The position numbers were made by a program, and so were the translations under genes. 64,000 nt of DNA from Halobacillus amylolyticus (GTDB lineage Bacteria; Bacillota; Bacilli; Bacillales; Halobacillaceae): contig NZ_CP095075.1 in assembly GCF_022921115.1 (NCBI RefSeq), forward strand, positions 3,918,001-3,982,000, written 5' to 3'. Below, one piece after another: positions 63,723 through 64,000 of the stretch (position 1 is the first letter of the stretch; every line of letters starts with the position of its first letter). The notes beneath the pieces are model-generated. The model did no database searches. It was not told the origin of the DNA and saw only the letters and a list, made by a program, of their open reading frames with translations.

Positions 63723-63823
63723 TGGCTATTGTCATGTTTATTATAACTATTGTTATTATTTGGGGTGGCCTGACTCTCAGTATTGCCAATGCAGTAAGAA
63801 AGTCTAAATCAAGGAATAGTTAA
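63722..63823 (+). CDS. MetS-like NSS small subunit, 33 residues
   Basis: A 33-residue single-helix protein: a hydrophobic stretch (MAIVMFIITIVIIWGGLTLS) and a basic tail (RKSKSRN). It starts within the stop codon of the NSS gene (TAATG), with AAGGAGG upstream. This matches MetS-type small subunits that accompany MetP NSS transporters and are needed for transport in Corynebacterium. It is short and easily missed in annotation. Confidence 0.88.
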   Translation: MAIVMFIITIVIIWGGLTLSIANAVRKSKSRNS

Positions 63824-63828
63824 GATAA

Positions 63829-63870
63829 AAGCCCGGGTATTCTGTTAGTACAGAATACTCGGGCTCTTTT
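63829..63870. terminator. Bidirectional terminator before the M23 peptidase
   Basis: GCCCG-GTATTCTG pairs with CAGAATAC-CGGGC, with A on the left and TTTT on the right. Confidence 0.9.
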
Positions 63871-63871
63871 C

Positions 63872-64000
63872 CTATTGTTCACGGGCTAATTTTTCCCATC
63901 TCTTTAAATAGGGATAAGGATCAAAGGACCATTCATGCTCGCCATTATCCTGGTACATTCCGTAGTGTAAATGTGGAGGGAATTTTCCTGATGTTCCTGG
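63872..64000 (-). CDS. M23 metallopeptidase, C-terminal end (partial)
   Basis: The last 42 residues of a minus-strand protein. PHLHYGMYQ is the catalytic HxH of LytM/M23 peptidases, here followed by the tail EHEWSFDPYPYLKRWEKLA. The rest lies beyond the right edge. In B. subtilis YunA, a protein of this type, stands next to YunB, so this is probably its equivalent. It would act on peptidoglycan outside the cell. Confidence 0.85.
   Translation of the reverse strand, partial: PGTSGKFPPHLHYGMYQDNGEHEWSFDPYPYLKRWEKLAREQ

Overview
This window reads as a chromosomal segment of a low-to-moderate GC, spore-forming member of the Bacillaceae. The genus is inference; a halotolerant genus such as Halobacillus or Virgibacillus would fit. 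The evidence is strong AGGAGG ribosome sites, TTG and GTG starts, Bacillus-type S-box, L-box and ykkC riboswitches, Fur, FadR, CodY and cre sites, spore-coat (CotF-like) and sporulation (YunB) genes, and gene order like the Bacillus subtilis yur-yus and yun regions. I saw no rRNA, tRNA, CRISPR array or prophage.

Layout. 1-0.9 kb is a small graveyard: the start of a DUF3231-like gene, a broken CotF-like gene and the tail of an IS4-type transposase. 1-8 kb holds manganese catalase, murB, glpF-glpK behind a cre site and a GlpP-type leader hairpin, ilvD behind a CodY-like site, and a histidine phosphatase. 8.3-16.8 kb is a Fur-controlled NIS siderophore operon in the order rhbA-B-C-D-E-F, predicting schizokinen or a close relative. 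16.8-22.9 kb has an aldo/keto reductase, a tiny zinc-ribbon protein, isocitrate lyase, an HpaB-like flavin monooxygenase, a zinc alcohol dehydrogenase and small hydrophilic proteins. 22.9-24.8 kb is an IS1182-type insertion sequence.

24.8-38.8 kb is accessory and stress-related: a Fur-controlled unknown gene, a truncated response regulator, a kinase-like protein, a TrmB-MFS pair, a guanidine-I riboswitch with an SMR exporter pair, an orphan betaine-type binding protein, a MoxR-DUF58 operon, a VLRF1-like protein, two CrcB proteins, CopZ and CotF-like proteins. Three copies of one long palindrome sit between 26.3 and 30.4 kb.

37.9-56.5 kb follows the B. subtilis yusM-to-suf order: proline dehydrogenase, fadNAE under a FadR box, yusI, gcvH, yusF-E-D, a thioredoxin-like protein, metNPQ behind two tandem SAM-I riboswitches, yurZ, a small protein with an apparent ATT start, and sufCDSUB. 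56.8-64 kb has a TauE-like exporter, yunD, yunB, a lysine riboswitch with an NhaC-family transporter, an NSS symporter with its MetS-like small subunit, and the end of an M23 peptidase.

Three otherwise intact genes (the siderophore acetyltransferase, the siderophore N-hydroxylase and isocitrate lyase) are each broken by a -1 shift at a run of G. This looks more like homopolymer undercalls in the sequence than real gene decay.
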